From NCBI GenBank assembly GCA_036732755.1, contig DAINBU010000088.1:1-21368 (forward strand): a stretch of 21,368 nt of DNA, written 5' to 3'. A program made the position numbers and the translations under genes. Shown here in pieces: positions 7,798 through 15,565 of this stretch (position 1 is the stretch's first letter; each line of letters starts with the position of its first letter). The stretch comes from DASRRB01 sp036732755. GTDB taxonomy: Bacteria > Planctomycetota > B15-G4 > SIAN01. The notes beneath the pieces were generated by a model. That model did not search any database. It was not told the DNA's origin and worked only from the letters and a program-made list of their open reading frames with translations.

Positions 7798-9819
7798 TCA
7801 GTCGTTGGGGAAGGTCGCCGACGTCGAGAGGCGCAGGCGCACCTCGAGGTCGCGCTCGTGGATGCGCCACGCGAGCGCCGCCCAGCGCAGCATCGCCAGC
7901 CCGTCGACGTCGTGGCGCAGCGCCTCGGTCGCCTGCTCGAGCACGACCTCGCGCCAGTGGCGGTCGCGCTTGTCGATCTCGGCGTCGACCGCGGCCTCGA
8001 GCTCCTTCTTCTCCGTGTCGGTCGAGGGGCCCTTGCCGCGGAAGAGGCGGGTGGTCTGCTCGCGCTCGACCTCCTTGCGGATCTTCGGCCAGTCGGGTCG
8101 CGTCGCGTTGGCGGCGAGCACGGGGCAGAAGTCGGTCAGCACCTGGCGCAGCCGCCCCGACGACAGGAAGACGAAGCCCTGGCCCGACCCCTTCGACGCC
8201 TCCTTCGCCTGCTTGAAGGGCAGCTCGCTCTGCAGGCCGTCGCCGGTCGAGCCGGCGTCGACGCGCGCCTTCTGCTTGACGACGTCGTCCAGGAACTTGC
8301 CGGTCGTCGTGATCACGACGCACTCGCGCTTCTGGAGCTCGAGGAAGCCGATCGAGATGGTCGGCAGGTCGACGGCGGCGGAGACGAACTTGATCTCGCG
8401 GAAATTCTGGCCGTTGGGGTAGCTCCAGATCCAGGCGGAGTCGACGACGCCCTGGCGGCCCTGGATCGCCTTCCAGACGCGGTTGACGAACTGCTCGCAC
8501 AGCTCCTTGTCGGCGACCGGCAGCACCAGCGCGACGCGCGGCCCCCATTCGGGATTGGGGATCAGCATCTGGCCGACGGGCGTGCCGGGCACGTGGTAGG
8601 GCGCGTCGGGCTCGATCGCGAACGCGCACTCGTCGCCGACGAGGCCCGCGAACGTGTCGAGCAGCTCGACCGTGCTCTTGGGCTGGAACTGGCGGTCGGG
8701 CGTGCGCAGCTGCGCCACCGCGTCGTTCAGCAGGTTGCGCAGGTCGTTCTCGAGCAGCCCCTCGATGCGCCGCAGGAACTGCTTCACGTCGAAGCGCACG
8801 TAGCCGGCGAGCGCCACCTCGGCGGGGAAGACGGCGCCGCAGAACTTCCACATGTCGGCGACGTCCATGGTGGGCGCGTCGAGGATTCCGCCCGCCGCCG
8901 GCCGCAGCGTCGCGAAGTCGGCCGCCGCGTGGAACGCGAGGTCGACCTGGTTGCCGAGCGCGATGCGTCCCATCGCCTGGCCGAAGCGGTCGGGGACGAG
9001 CAGCTCGCGCAGGAAGCGGTCGGAGACGAGCTCGCCCGGCGGCGGCGGCGGCCAGCGCCAGCCGAGGTTCTTCGCGGCGTCGGCGACGTCGAGGACGAAG
9101 TCGACCGGGCGGCCGATCTCCTGCTGCGTCAGCACCGCGGAGCGGTAGACGGGCGAGTCGAACATGCTGCGCGCGCCGCCGCCCTCGGCCAGCCCGCGGA
9201 TCTGCTTCACGAGCTCGAAGTCGTTGCCGGCGACCAGCACGTCGTCGACGCGGAAGAGGTGCCACGCCTGGCCGTTCACCTTGACCGAGCGGACGCCGTC
9301 CTTCTCCTCGTAGGACTGGATCGCGTCGCCGGCGAGCTTGCGACCGAGCCCGAACTTGACCGCCTCGACCGCGAATTTCGCGCGGAACGACCCGCGCAGG
9401 AAGGCGGCGAAGGCGAGCGTCCCGTTCGAGCGCCACTTCCCGACCACCAGCGCCTCGCGGCCGGCGAGGTCGGCCATCAGCTCGAGGGGCTTCAGCTGGT
9501 CGGGGATCTTCTCGGCCTCCTTGTAGGCGGCCTCCATGCCGAGCTTCGGCTCGAGCTCCTTCCAGAAGCGCGTGCGCGCCAGCGCGTCCCAGTCCTCCTT
9601 GATCCGCAGCGCCTTCCAGAAGCGCGGCATCGGGAAGGGATCGAAGTCCTTGTCGAGCTCGCGGCGCCGCAGCACCACGTCGGCGTCGGCCGGGATCATC
9701 GAGTCGAGCTCGGGACGCGCCGACCCGAACGGATCGAAGAAGAGCACGCGGAAGAGGACGTAGGAGATCGCGACCGCGAAGAGCGCGAGGACGACGACGA
9801 TCTTGAGGAAGCGCTTCAT
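7798..9819 (-). CDS. Membrane-anchored protein of unknown function, DUF3352-like style
   Basis: This is a 673-aa protein. The start at 9819 is chosen because it opens directly with a positively charged membrane anchor (MKRFLKIVVVLALFAVAISYVLF), and AGGGG lies 5 nt upstream. A longer reading from 9876 would cross most of the divergent intergenic region. The rest is predicted outside the cytoplasm and made of repeating alpha/beta segments: IPADADVVLRRREL, VVVGKWRSNGTLAFAAFLRG, VNGQAWHLFRVDDVLVAGND, and GLVGDECAFAIEPD. The C-terminal 90 residues are a charged helical region. The style resembles the large domain of the convergent lipoprotein (an amphipathic helix, then a G-D-x-x-A/V strand, then a comparison strand), suggesting distant paralogues. 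Family membership in DUF3352 is my impression and not verified. No catalytic motif is visible. Confidence 0.72.
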   Translation of the reverse strand: MKRFLKIVVVLALFAVAISYVLFRVLFFDPFGSARPELDSMIPADADVVLRRRELDKDFDPFPMPRFWKALRIKEDWDALARTRFWKELEPKLGMEAAYKEAEKIPDQLKPLELMADLAGREALVVGKWRSNGTLAFAAFLRGSFRAKFAVEAVKFGLGRKLAGDAIQSYEEKDGVRSVKVNGQAWHLFRVDDVLVAGNDFELVKQIRGLAEGGGARSMFDSPVYRSAVLTQQEIGRPVDFVLDVADAAKNLGWRWPPPPPGELVSDRFLRELLVPDRFGQAMGRIALGNQVDLAFHAAADFATLRPAAGGILDAPTMDVADMWKFCGAVFPAEVALAGYVRFDVKQFLRRIEGLLENDLRNLLNDAVAQLRTPDRQFQPKSTVELLDTFAGLVGDECAFAIEPDAPYHVPGTPVGQMLIPNPEWGPRVALVLPVADKELCEQFVNRVWKAIQGRQGVVDSAWIWSYPNGQNFREIKFVSAAVDLPTISIGFLELQKRECVVITTTGKFLDDVVKQKARVDAGSTGDGLQSELPFKQAKEASKGSGQGFVFLSSGRLRQVLTDFCPVLAANATRPDWPKIRKEVEREQTTRLFRGKGPSTDTEKKELEAAVDAEIDKRDRHWREVVLEQATEALRHDVDGLAMLRWAALAWRIHERDLEVRLRLSTSATFPND

Positions 9820-9832
9820 CCGGGCCCCTGCC

Positions 9833-9861
9833 TTGTGGGACGAAAGAGCGCAGGCTACATT
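9833..9861 (+). promoter_or_regulatory. Candidate promoter for the aminotransferase operon
   Basis: TTGTGG (9833-9838) and TACATT (9856-9861) are spaced by 17 nt and lie 23 bp before the aminotransferase ATG, within the 65-bp gap shared with the divergent membrane-protein gene. The matches are weak (three and four of six), but the position and spacing are right. No Shine-Dalgarno is visible before the ATG at 9885, so the leader may be short. Confidence 0.3.
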
Positions 9862-9884
9862 CCGCCGATTCCGCATGGGCCCGC

Positions 9885-11078
9885 ATGTCGAACGTGTTGC
9901 ATCCGGCCAAACGCCTCCGTGAGCTGACCGAGTCGGCTCCGCTGAAGCTCATGCAGAGGGCGGCCGCGCTGCGGGAGTCGGGGCGCGACGTCATCAGCCT
10001 CGGCGCGGGCGAGCCCGACTTCGAGACGCCCGAGCCGGCGCGCCGCGCCGCCCACGCGGCCATCGACGGCGGCAAGACGCACTACACGCCGTGCCCCGGC
10101 GAGAAGGCGCTGCGCGAGGCGATCGCGCGCAAGCTCGAGCGCGAGAACGGGCTGCGCTACGGCGCCGACGAGATCCTGGTCAGCAACGGCGCCAAGCAGT
10201 CGCTCTACAACGCCTTCCTCGCGCTGCTCGACCCGGGCGACGTCGCGGTCGTGCCCGCCCCCTACTGGGTCACCTACCCCGAGGCGGCGCGGCTGGTGGG
10301 CGCGGTGCCGCGCATCGTCCCGACGACTCCTGCCGCGGGATGGAAGCTCGACCTCGCGCAGCTCGACCGGGCGCTCGCCGGCGCGCGCCTCTTCGTCTTC
10401 AATTCGCCGAGCAACCCGACCGGCGCGGTCTACTCGCGCGCGGAGCTCGCCGCGCTCGCCGAGGTGCTCCTGAAGCACGACTGCTGGGTCGTGACCGACG
10501 AGATCTACGAGAAGCTCGTCTTCGACGGCGCCGAGCACCACTCGCTCCCCGCCGTCGAGCCGCGCCTGCGCGAGCGCACCGTCGTCGTGAACGGCCTCTC
10601 GAAGGCGTACGCCATGACCGGCTGGCGGATCGGCTACGCCGCCGGGCCGCGCGCGGCGATCGCGGCGATGGACCTGGTCCAGAGCCACACGACGAGCAAC
10701 GCCTGCTCGATCTCCCAGCACGCGGCGCTCGGCGCGCTCGAAGGGGACGGCGCCGACGTGCGCCGGATGGTCGACGCGTTCGCGCGCCGCCGGCGGACGG
10801 TGCTCGACGCGCTGCGCGGCATCCCCGGCCTCGCGCTCGACCCGCCGCAGGGGGCCTTCTACGTCTTCCCCGACGCCTCGCGGTACTTTGACGAGAAGAG
10901 CGGCAGCGCCGCACTCGCCGAGCGGATCCTCGAGGAGGCCGACGTGGCGGTGGTGGCGGGCGAAGCGTTCGGCGAGGATCGCGCGATCCGCCTGTCGTAC
11001 GCGACCTCCGACGACCAGCTCGCGCGCGCGCTCGAACGGCTGCGGAAGTTCTTCCTGGAACGGAAAGGCGGCTCCTGA
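9885..11078 (+). CDS. Class I pyridoxal-phosphate aminotransferase, aspartate aminotransferase type
   Basis: This 397-aa protein has the full length of bacterial aspartate aminotransferases of the prephenate/AspC group. It transfers the amino group of aspartate (or a related amino acid) to 2-oxoglutarate using pyridoxal phosphate in the cytoplasm. Visible landmarks are the N-terminal SLGAGEPDFETP, PAPYWVTYPE around the cofactor ring, NSPSNPTG with the cofactor-binding Asn near 177, TDEIYEKLVFDG with Asp205 and Tyr208, the Schiff-base Lys240 in SKAYAMTGWRIGY, and a C-terminal Arg369 (AIRLSYA) that would bind the substrate carboxylate. The start is fixed by the first in-frame ATG; no clear ribosome-binding site precedes it. 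Its TGA overlaps the next ATG by one base (TGATG), so it is probably cotranscribed and translationally coupled with the S41 protease. Exact amino-acid preference cannot be read from sequence. Confidence 0.95.
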   Translation: MSNVLHPAKRLRELTESAPLKLMQRAAALRESGRDVISLGAGEPDFETPEPARRAAHAAIDGGKTHYTPCPGEKALREAIARKLERENGLRYGADEILVSNGAKQSLYNAFLALLDPGDVAVVPAPYWVTYPEAARLVGAVPRIVPTTPAAGWKLDLAQLDRALAGARLFVFNSPSNPTGAVYSRAELAALAEVLLKHDCWVVTDEIYEKLVFDGAEHHSLPAVEPRLRERTVVVNGLSKAYAMTGWRIGYAAGPRAAIAAMDLVQSHTTSNACSISQHAALGALEGDGADVRRMVDAFARRRRTVLDALRGIPGLALDPPQGAFYVFPDASRYFDEKSGSAALAERILEEADVAVVAGEAFGEDRAIRLSYATSDDQLARALERLRKFFLERKGGS

Positions 11079-12409
11079 TGGTCCGTCGCGACGCAAGGAA
11101 CGCCTTCTTCCTCTCGCTCCCGCTCACGGTCGTGCTGGCGGGCGCGGTCTTCGTGCTGCGCGGCCACGCCAACGAGCGGAGCGACCGCGTCTACAAGCAG
11201 GCCGACCTGATCGCGAAGGTGCTGGCGCTGGTCGACAGCAACTACGTCGAGCGCTTCGACGACGACAAGAGCTGGCAGCTCGTCTACGACGGGCTCAAGG
11301 CGTCGACCGGCAAGCTCGACCGCTACTCGGTCTTCCTCACGCCCGAGGAGAGCCGCCCGTTCGCCGAGGAGACGCACAAGAACTACGTCGGCGTCGGCTT
11401 CTCCGCGCTGCCGGGCGCGCCGGTCATCACGGTCGACTTCCTCTTCGCCGGCTCGCCGGCCGAGAAGGCGGGAATCGTCGCGGGCGACCGCGTCGTCGCC
11501 GTGGGCGGCCGGTCGCTCGAGGGCCTCGCCATGGACGAGGCGATCCAGCTGGTGAAGGGCGAGCCGGGCACGACGGTCCGCCTCACGGTGCGCGGGCCCG
11601 ACGGCGGCGCGTCGCGCGACGTCGAGCTCGAGCGCGCGCGCATCGTCCAGCCCACCGTGCTCGACGCACGCCTCGTCGATCCCGAGCGCAAGGTCGGGTA
11701 CGTCTACGTGGAGGGGTTCGGCGACTCGACCGTCGACGAGCTCGACCTGGCGATGGAGCGGCTCGTCGCGCAGGGGATGACCGCGCTGATCATCGACCTG
11801 CGCTACGACGGCGGCGGCCTGCTCGACGTCTGCCGCCTCTTCGCGAACCGCTTCCTCCCCGCCGGCCCGATCGTCGGCATCAAGTACCGCGACGAGAAGG
11901 AGGGCGTGACGCACGCAGCCGACCCGGCGCAGTGCCGGTGGCCGACGCTCCCGCTCGCGCTCCTCGTGAACGGGCAGACCGCGTCGGCGGCGGAGATCGT
12001 GGCGGGCGCGCTGCAGGACCACAAGCGCGCGCTCCTGGTCGGCGACCGGACGTACGGCAAGGGTGTGGTGCAGTCGATCTACCAGCTCCCGCTCGACGAG
12101 GCGTCGGGCCGCTCCGCGACGCTCAAGATCACGACGGCCGAGTACCTCACGCCGGCCGGCCGCATCATCGAGAAGTCGGTCACGCGCAAGCAGAAGGTGC
12201 TCGGCGGGCTCGAGCCCGACGTGCGCGTGCGCCTCGACGAGGCGCGCGACGGCGAGCTCACGCGGCGCATCCGGCTGCTGCACGTGCCGGAGAAGTGGCG
12301 CGACCACCACCTCGCGGCGACGCGCCAGACCCTTCCCGACGCGCGCGACCGGCAGGTCGACGCGGCGCTCGCGGTCCTGCGCGGCGAGACGCCCGCGCAG
12401 GACTTCTGA
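11078..12409 (+). CDS. S41 family C-terminal processing protease (CtpA/Prc-like) with PDZ domain
   Basis: This 443-aa serine protease is anchored by an N-terminal helix (residues about 9-27, AFFLSLPLTVVLAGAVFVL) with the catalytic part outside the membrane. A helical N-terminal region (YVERFDDDKSWQLVYDGL, then LDRYSVFLTPEE) precedes a PDZ domain at about 103-185 (SPAEKAGIVAGDRVVAVGG). The tail-specific protease core follows: LIIDLRYDGGGLLD, nucleophile Ser303 in NGQTASAAEIVAG, and Lys328 in DRTYGKGVVQS, forming the Ser/Lys dyad. The family cleaves exported proteins near their C-termini in maturation or quality control. The start overlaps the aminotransferase stop by one base, and tsaD begins 16 bp after its stop. 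After the core there is a roughly 70-residue C-terminal extension without recognisable motif. Substrate unknown. Confidence 0.95.
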   Translation: MVRRDARNAFFLSLPLTVVLAGAVFVLRGHANERSDRVYKQADLIAKVLALVDSNYVERFDDDKSWQLVYDGLKASTGKLDRYSVFLTPEESRPFAEETHKNYVGVGFSALPGAPVITVDFLFAGSPAEKAGIVAGDRVVAVGGRSLEGLAMDEAIQLVKGEPGTTVRLTVRGPDGGASRDVELERARIVQPTVLDARLVDPERKVGYVYVEGFGDSTVDELDLAMERLVAQGMTALIIDLRYDGGGLLDVCRLFANRFLPAGPIVGIKYRDEKEGVTHAADPAQCRWPTLPLALLVNGQTASAAEIVAGALQDHKRALLVGDRTYGKGVVQSIYQLPLDEASGRSATLKITTAEYLTPAGRIIEKSVTRKQKVLGGLEPDVRVRLDEARDGELTRRIRLLHVPEKWRDHHLAATRQTLPDARDRQVDAALAVLRGETPAQDF

Positions 12410-12425
12410 CCGCGAAGGGCACGGC

Positions 12426-13499
12426 GTGGACGCGGGCGCGACGGCGGAAGGCGGCGGCCATGCCGACCTCATCCTCGGCATCGAGAGCTCGTGCGACGAG
12501 ACGGCGGCGGCGCTGCTCGACCGCGACGGCCGCGTGGTCGCGTCGGTGGTCCGCTCGCAGATCGACCTGCACAGGAGCTTCGGCGGCGTGGTGCCGGAGA
12601 TCGCGGGGCGCAGCCACGTCGAGCACATGCTCCCGGTGGTCGAGGAGACGTTCGCGCGCGCGGGACGGAAGCCCTCCGACCTCGCGGCGATCGCGGTCAC
12701 CGTGCAGCCGGGGCTGATCGGCTCGCTGCTGGTCGGCGTCTCGACGGCGAAGGCGATGGCGCTCGCGCTCGGCGTCCCGCTCGTGCCGGTCGACCACGTC
12801 GCGGCGCACGTCCACTCCTGCTTCCACGGCGTCGCCGAGCCGGAATTCCCGAGCGCGTGCCTCGTCGCGTCGGGCGGTCACTCGACCCTCTTCGAGGTGG
12901 TCTCGCCCACGAAGCACGTCAAGCGCGGCGAGACGATCGACGACGCGGCGGGCGAGGCGTTCGACAAGGTCGCGGCGATCCTCGGGCTCGGCTACCCGGG
13001 CGGGCCGATCGTCGACCGGATGGCGCAGGCGGGCGACGCGCGCCGCTTCAAGTTCCCGCGCTCGCTGATGGCGAAGGAGTCGCTCGACTTCAGCTTCTCC
13101 GGGATCAAGACGGCGGTGCTCTACCACTGCCGCGGCCAGGACGGGCGCGGCAAGCGGACGCTCGACGAGCAGGAGGTGCGCGACGTGTGTGCCGCGTTCC
13201 AGGAGGCGGTGGTCGATGTGCTGATCGAAAAACTGTCGCGCTTCGCCGTGCGCATTGGCGCGCGTTCGATCGCGGTCGGCGGCGGCGTCGCGGCGAACCG
13301 GTGGCTGCGCGAGCGGGCCGGGCAACTCGCGCAGGAGCGCGGCGTCGCGCTCCGCCTCGCGCCGCGCGAGCTCACGACCGACAACGCCGTGATGGTCGCG
13401 GGACTCGGCCGCCTCCTCTTCGCGGAGGGCGTGCGCGCCGGCCTCGACCTCGACGCCCACGCGCGCGCGGTCGCGCCGGCCCCCTCGCACTCGCCATGA
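12426..13499 (+). CDS. tsaD: tRNA N6-adenosine threonylcarbamoyltransferase TsaD
   Basis: The product transfers the threonylcarbamoyl group from threonylcarbamoyl-AMP to A37 of ANN-reading tRNAs, working with TsaB and TsaE, neither of which is in the window. It is 357 aa from a GTG at 12426, slightly longer than usual. No ATG is in frame before the conserved LILGIESSCDETAAAL, and AAGGG lies about 7 nt upstream of the GTG. Motifs seen are the metal-binding HVAAH at residues 124-128, LVASGGHSTLF, GEAFDKVAAILGLGYPGGP, FSFSGIKTAV, VGGGVAANRWLRE, and TDNAVMVAGLG with the third metal ligand Asp. The gene sits 16 bp after the S41 protease stop, and its TGA overlaps the larB ATG as ATGA, so larB translation is probably coupled. 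Confidence 0.98.
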   Translation: MDAGATAEGGGHADLILGIESSCDETAAALLDRDGRVVASVVRSQIDLHRSFGGVVPEIAGRSHVEHMLPVVEETFARAGRKPSDLAAIAVTVQPGLIGSLLVGVSTAKAMALALGVPLVPVDHVAAHVHSCFHGVAEPEFPSACLVASGGHSTLFEVVSPTKHVKRGETIDDAAGEAFDKVAAILGLGYPGGPIVDRMAQAGDARRFKFPRSLMAKESLDFSFSGIKTAVLYHCRGQDGRGKRTLDEQEVRDVCAAFQEAVVDVLIEKLSRFAVRIGARSIAVGGGVAANRWLRERAGQLAQERGVALRLAPRELTTDNAVMVAGLGRLLFAEGVRAGLDLDAHARAVAPAPSHSP

Positions 13500-14233
13500 A
13501 CGGGAAGCGGCGCCCCCCCAAGACGGTCCGCTCGCCCGACCCGGTCGGCCACCTCGGTTTCGCGCGCGTCGACCACGACCGCGCGCGGCGGTGCGGCTTC
13601 CCCGAGGTGATCCTGGGGCGCGGCAAGACGCCCGCCCAGGTGGCCGCGATCTTCCGCGAGCTCGCGACGCGCGGCGACCGCGTGCTCGCGACGCGCTGCA
13701 CCCCCGACCATTACGAGGTGGTGCGCGCCGAGGTCGCGCGGGCCCGCTGGCACGCCGACGCGCGCGCGATCACCTGGACTCGCGGGCGGCCGGCCCGCGG
13801 GACCGGCCTCGTCGTCGTCGCCGCCGCCGGGACGGCCGACCTCCCGGTGGCGGAGGAGGCACGCGTCACGGCCGAGATCATGGGGGCGCGCGTCGAGACC
13901 CACTACGACGTCGGCGTCGCCGGCATCCACCGCCTCTTCCGGGTCGTCGACCGGCTGCGCGCGGCGCGCGTCGTCGTGGTGGTGGCCGGGATGGAGGGCG
14001 CGCTGCCGAGCGTCGTCGGCGGCCTCGTGTCGGTGCCGGTCGTCGCCGTCCCGACCAGCGTCGGCTACGGCGCCGCGTTCGAAGGGCTCGCCGCGCTGCT
14101 CGGCATGATCAACAGCTGCGCGGCCGGCGTCAGCGTCGTCAACATCGACAACGGCTTCGGGGCCGGCTACATTTCCGCGTTGATCAACGGCGGCAAGAAC
14201 GGCGCGGCCGGCCGCCGGCCGAAACGCAGGTAA
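13496..14233 (+). CDS. larB: Nickel-pincer cofactor biosynthesis protein LarB (NaAD carboxylase)
   Basis: LarB carboxylates the pyridinium ring of nicotinic acid adenine dinucleotide and hydrolyses it, the first step toward the nickel-pincer nucleotide of lactate racemase and related enzymes. This 245-aa protein is full length. The N-terminal half has GFPEVILGRGKTPAQVAAI; the C-terminal AIR-carboxylase-like half has VVVAAAGTADLPVAEEA, HYDVGVAGIHRL, VVVAGMEGALPSVVGGL, VPTSVGYGAAF and INSCAAGVSVVNIDNG. The Cys in that last motif (residue 208) corresponds to the catalytic Cys of LarB. The ATG overlaps the tsaD stop (ATGA), and no separate ribosome-binding site is visible. No larC, larE or larA homologue lies in the window, so either they are elsewhere or this LarB serves another purpose. 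Confidence 0.95.
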   Translation: MNGKRRPPKTVRSPDPVGHLGFARVDHDRARRCGFPEVILGRGKTPAQVAAIFRELATRGDRVLATRCTPDHYEVVRAEVARARWHADARAITWTRGRPARGTGLVVVAAAGTADLPVAEEARVTAEIMGARVETHYDVGVAGIHRLFRVVDRLRAARVVVVVAGMEGALPSVVGGLVSVPVVAVPTSVGYGAAFEGLAALLGMINSCAAGVSVVNIDNGFGAGYISALINGGKNGAAGRRPKRR

Positions 14234-14283
14234 TCTCCGACTCCCTGACCGCGACCGCGCGGACCCCTCCACGACAGGTGCCC

Positions 14284-15456
14284 ATGCAGCCGCCCGCCTC
14301 GCTCGTCTTCGAAGACGGTACGACGTTTCGCGGCATTTCGATCGGGAAGAAGGGGGAGTCGTTCGGCGAGGTGGTCTTCAACACCTCGATGAGCGGATAC
14401 CAGGAGATCCTCACCGACCCGTCCTACAAGGGACAGGTCGTGGTGATGACCTACCCGCTGATCGGCAACTACGGCGTCAACATCCCCGACGGTGAGAGCG
14501 CGCGCTGCTGGCTCGAGGGCTTCGTCGTGCGCGAGCTCTCGAAGGTCGCGAGCAACTTCCGGTCGGTCGTCGACCTGAACACCTGGCTCAACCACCAGGA
14601 TGTGGTCGGCATCGCGGAGGTCGACACGCGCGCGATCGTCCGCAAGATCCGCTCGGGCAAGCCGCAGCGCGTCGGCATCTCGTCCAAGGAGAGCAGCCCG
14701 AGAAAGCTGCTCGAGCGCGTGCTCGCCTCGCCGCGCACCGACGGCATCGACCTGGTCCAGAGCGTGACGCGCAAGGCCCCCGAGCGCTGGACCGCCGGGC
14801 TCGACGGCCGCGAGTTCCAGCCTGTGCCGCCCGAGGTCGCGGAGCCGCGCTGGAAGGTCGTCGCCTACGACTTCGGGATGAAGAACAACATCCTGCGCAG
14901 CCTCGTCTCGTACGGCTTCGACGTGCACGTGGTGCCGGCGGCGACGCCGTGGCGCGAGGCGCTGCAGCTCGAGCCCGACGGGATCTTCTATTCGAACGGG
15001 CCGGGCGACCCCGAGCCGGTCGGGTACGCCGTCGACAACGCCAAGGCGTTCCTCGAGCGGCGCATCCCCTTCTTCGGGATCTGCCTCGGCCACCAGCTGC
15101 TCGGGCTCGCGCTCGACGCCAAGACGCGCAAGATGCCGTTCGGCCATCACGGCGGGAACCAGCCCGTCATGGACCGGACGACCGGCCGGATCGAGATCAC
15201 GGCGCAGAACCACTCGTTCATGGTCGACCCGGACACCCTCGACCCGACCGTCGCCGAGGTGACTCACGTCAACCTGAACGACGGCACCGTCGAGGGCATG
15301 CGCTGCCGCGACCTGCCCGCTTTCAGCGTGCAGTACCACCCCGAGGCCGCTCCCGGACCGCACGACTCGCACTACCTGTTCGGGCGCTTCCGCGAGCTGA
15401 TCGCGAAGCACCGCAGCGCCGCCGGCCCGGCCGGCGCACGATTGGCCGCGCGCTGA
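14284..15456 (+). CDS. carA: Carbamoyl-phosphate synthase small (glutaminase) subunit CarA
   Basis: CarA hydrolyses glutamine and channels ammonia to CarB, which makes carbamoyl phosphate for arginine and pyrimidine synthesis. The 390-aa protein has the CarA-specific N-terminal domain (LVFEDGTTFRG, VVFNTSMSGYQEILTDPSY, GNYGVN, DTRAIVRKIR) and a class I glutamine amidotransferase domain with nucleophile Cys267 (FFGICLGHQLLGLA), GHHGGNQPV, and His352/Glu354 (VQYHPEAAPGPHDS). The ATG at 14284 has only a weak AGGTG 3 nt upstream. It begins 50 bp after larB on the same strand, so it may be the last gene of the 9885-15456 cluster or have its own promoter. carB is not in the window: the next gene downstream is unrelated, so the two subunits are not adjacent here. 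Confidence 0.98.
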   Translation: MQPPASLVFEDGTTFRGISIGKKGESFGEVVFNTSMSGYQEILTDPSYKGQVVVMTYPLIGNYGVNIPDGESARCWLEGFVVRELSKVASNFRSVVDLNTWLNHQDVVGIAEVDTRAIVRKIRSGKPQRVGISSKESSPRKLLERVLASPRTDGIDLVQSVTRKAPERWTAGLDGREFQPVPPEVAEPRWKVVAYDFGMKNNILRSLVSYGFDVHVVPAATPWREALQLEPDGIFYSNGPGDPEPVGYAVDNAKAFLERRIPFFGICLGHQLLGLALDAKTRKMPFGHHGGNQPVMDRTTGRIEITAQNHSFMVDPDTLDPTVAEVTHVNLNDGTVEGMRCRDLPAFSVQYHPEAAPGPHDSHYLFGRFRELIAKHRSAAGPAGARLAAR

Positions 15457-15565
15457 GCCGCGCGCCCGAACGCTTTCGGACTCGCCTCGGTATCGTCCCG
15501 CGACCGGCCGCCGCCGGACGCCCCCTCGTGAAGCGGCGCCGCCCTGCAGCGTGGAGGAAGAGGCG

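Noticed and set aside
9875..9922. Fifteen-codon upstream frame (ATG 9875 to TGA 9922) overlapping the aminotransferase start
   Set aside because: No ribosome-binding site and no special codons; probably a chance overlap.
10859..12700. 613-codon minus-strand open frame opposite the S41 protease
   Set aside because: The plus-strand S41 catalytic motifs are unambiguous here. The antisense product is low-complexity and charged with no family features.
15466..15479. CCGAA-cgct-TTCGG hairpin after carA as a terminator
   Set aside because: Only five base pairs and no following T run; not distinguishable from chance.
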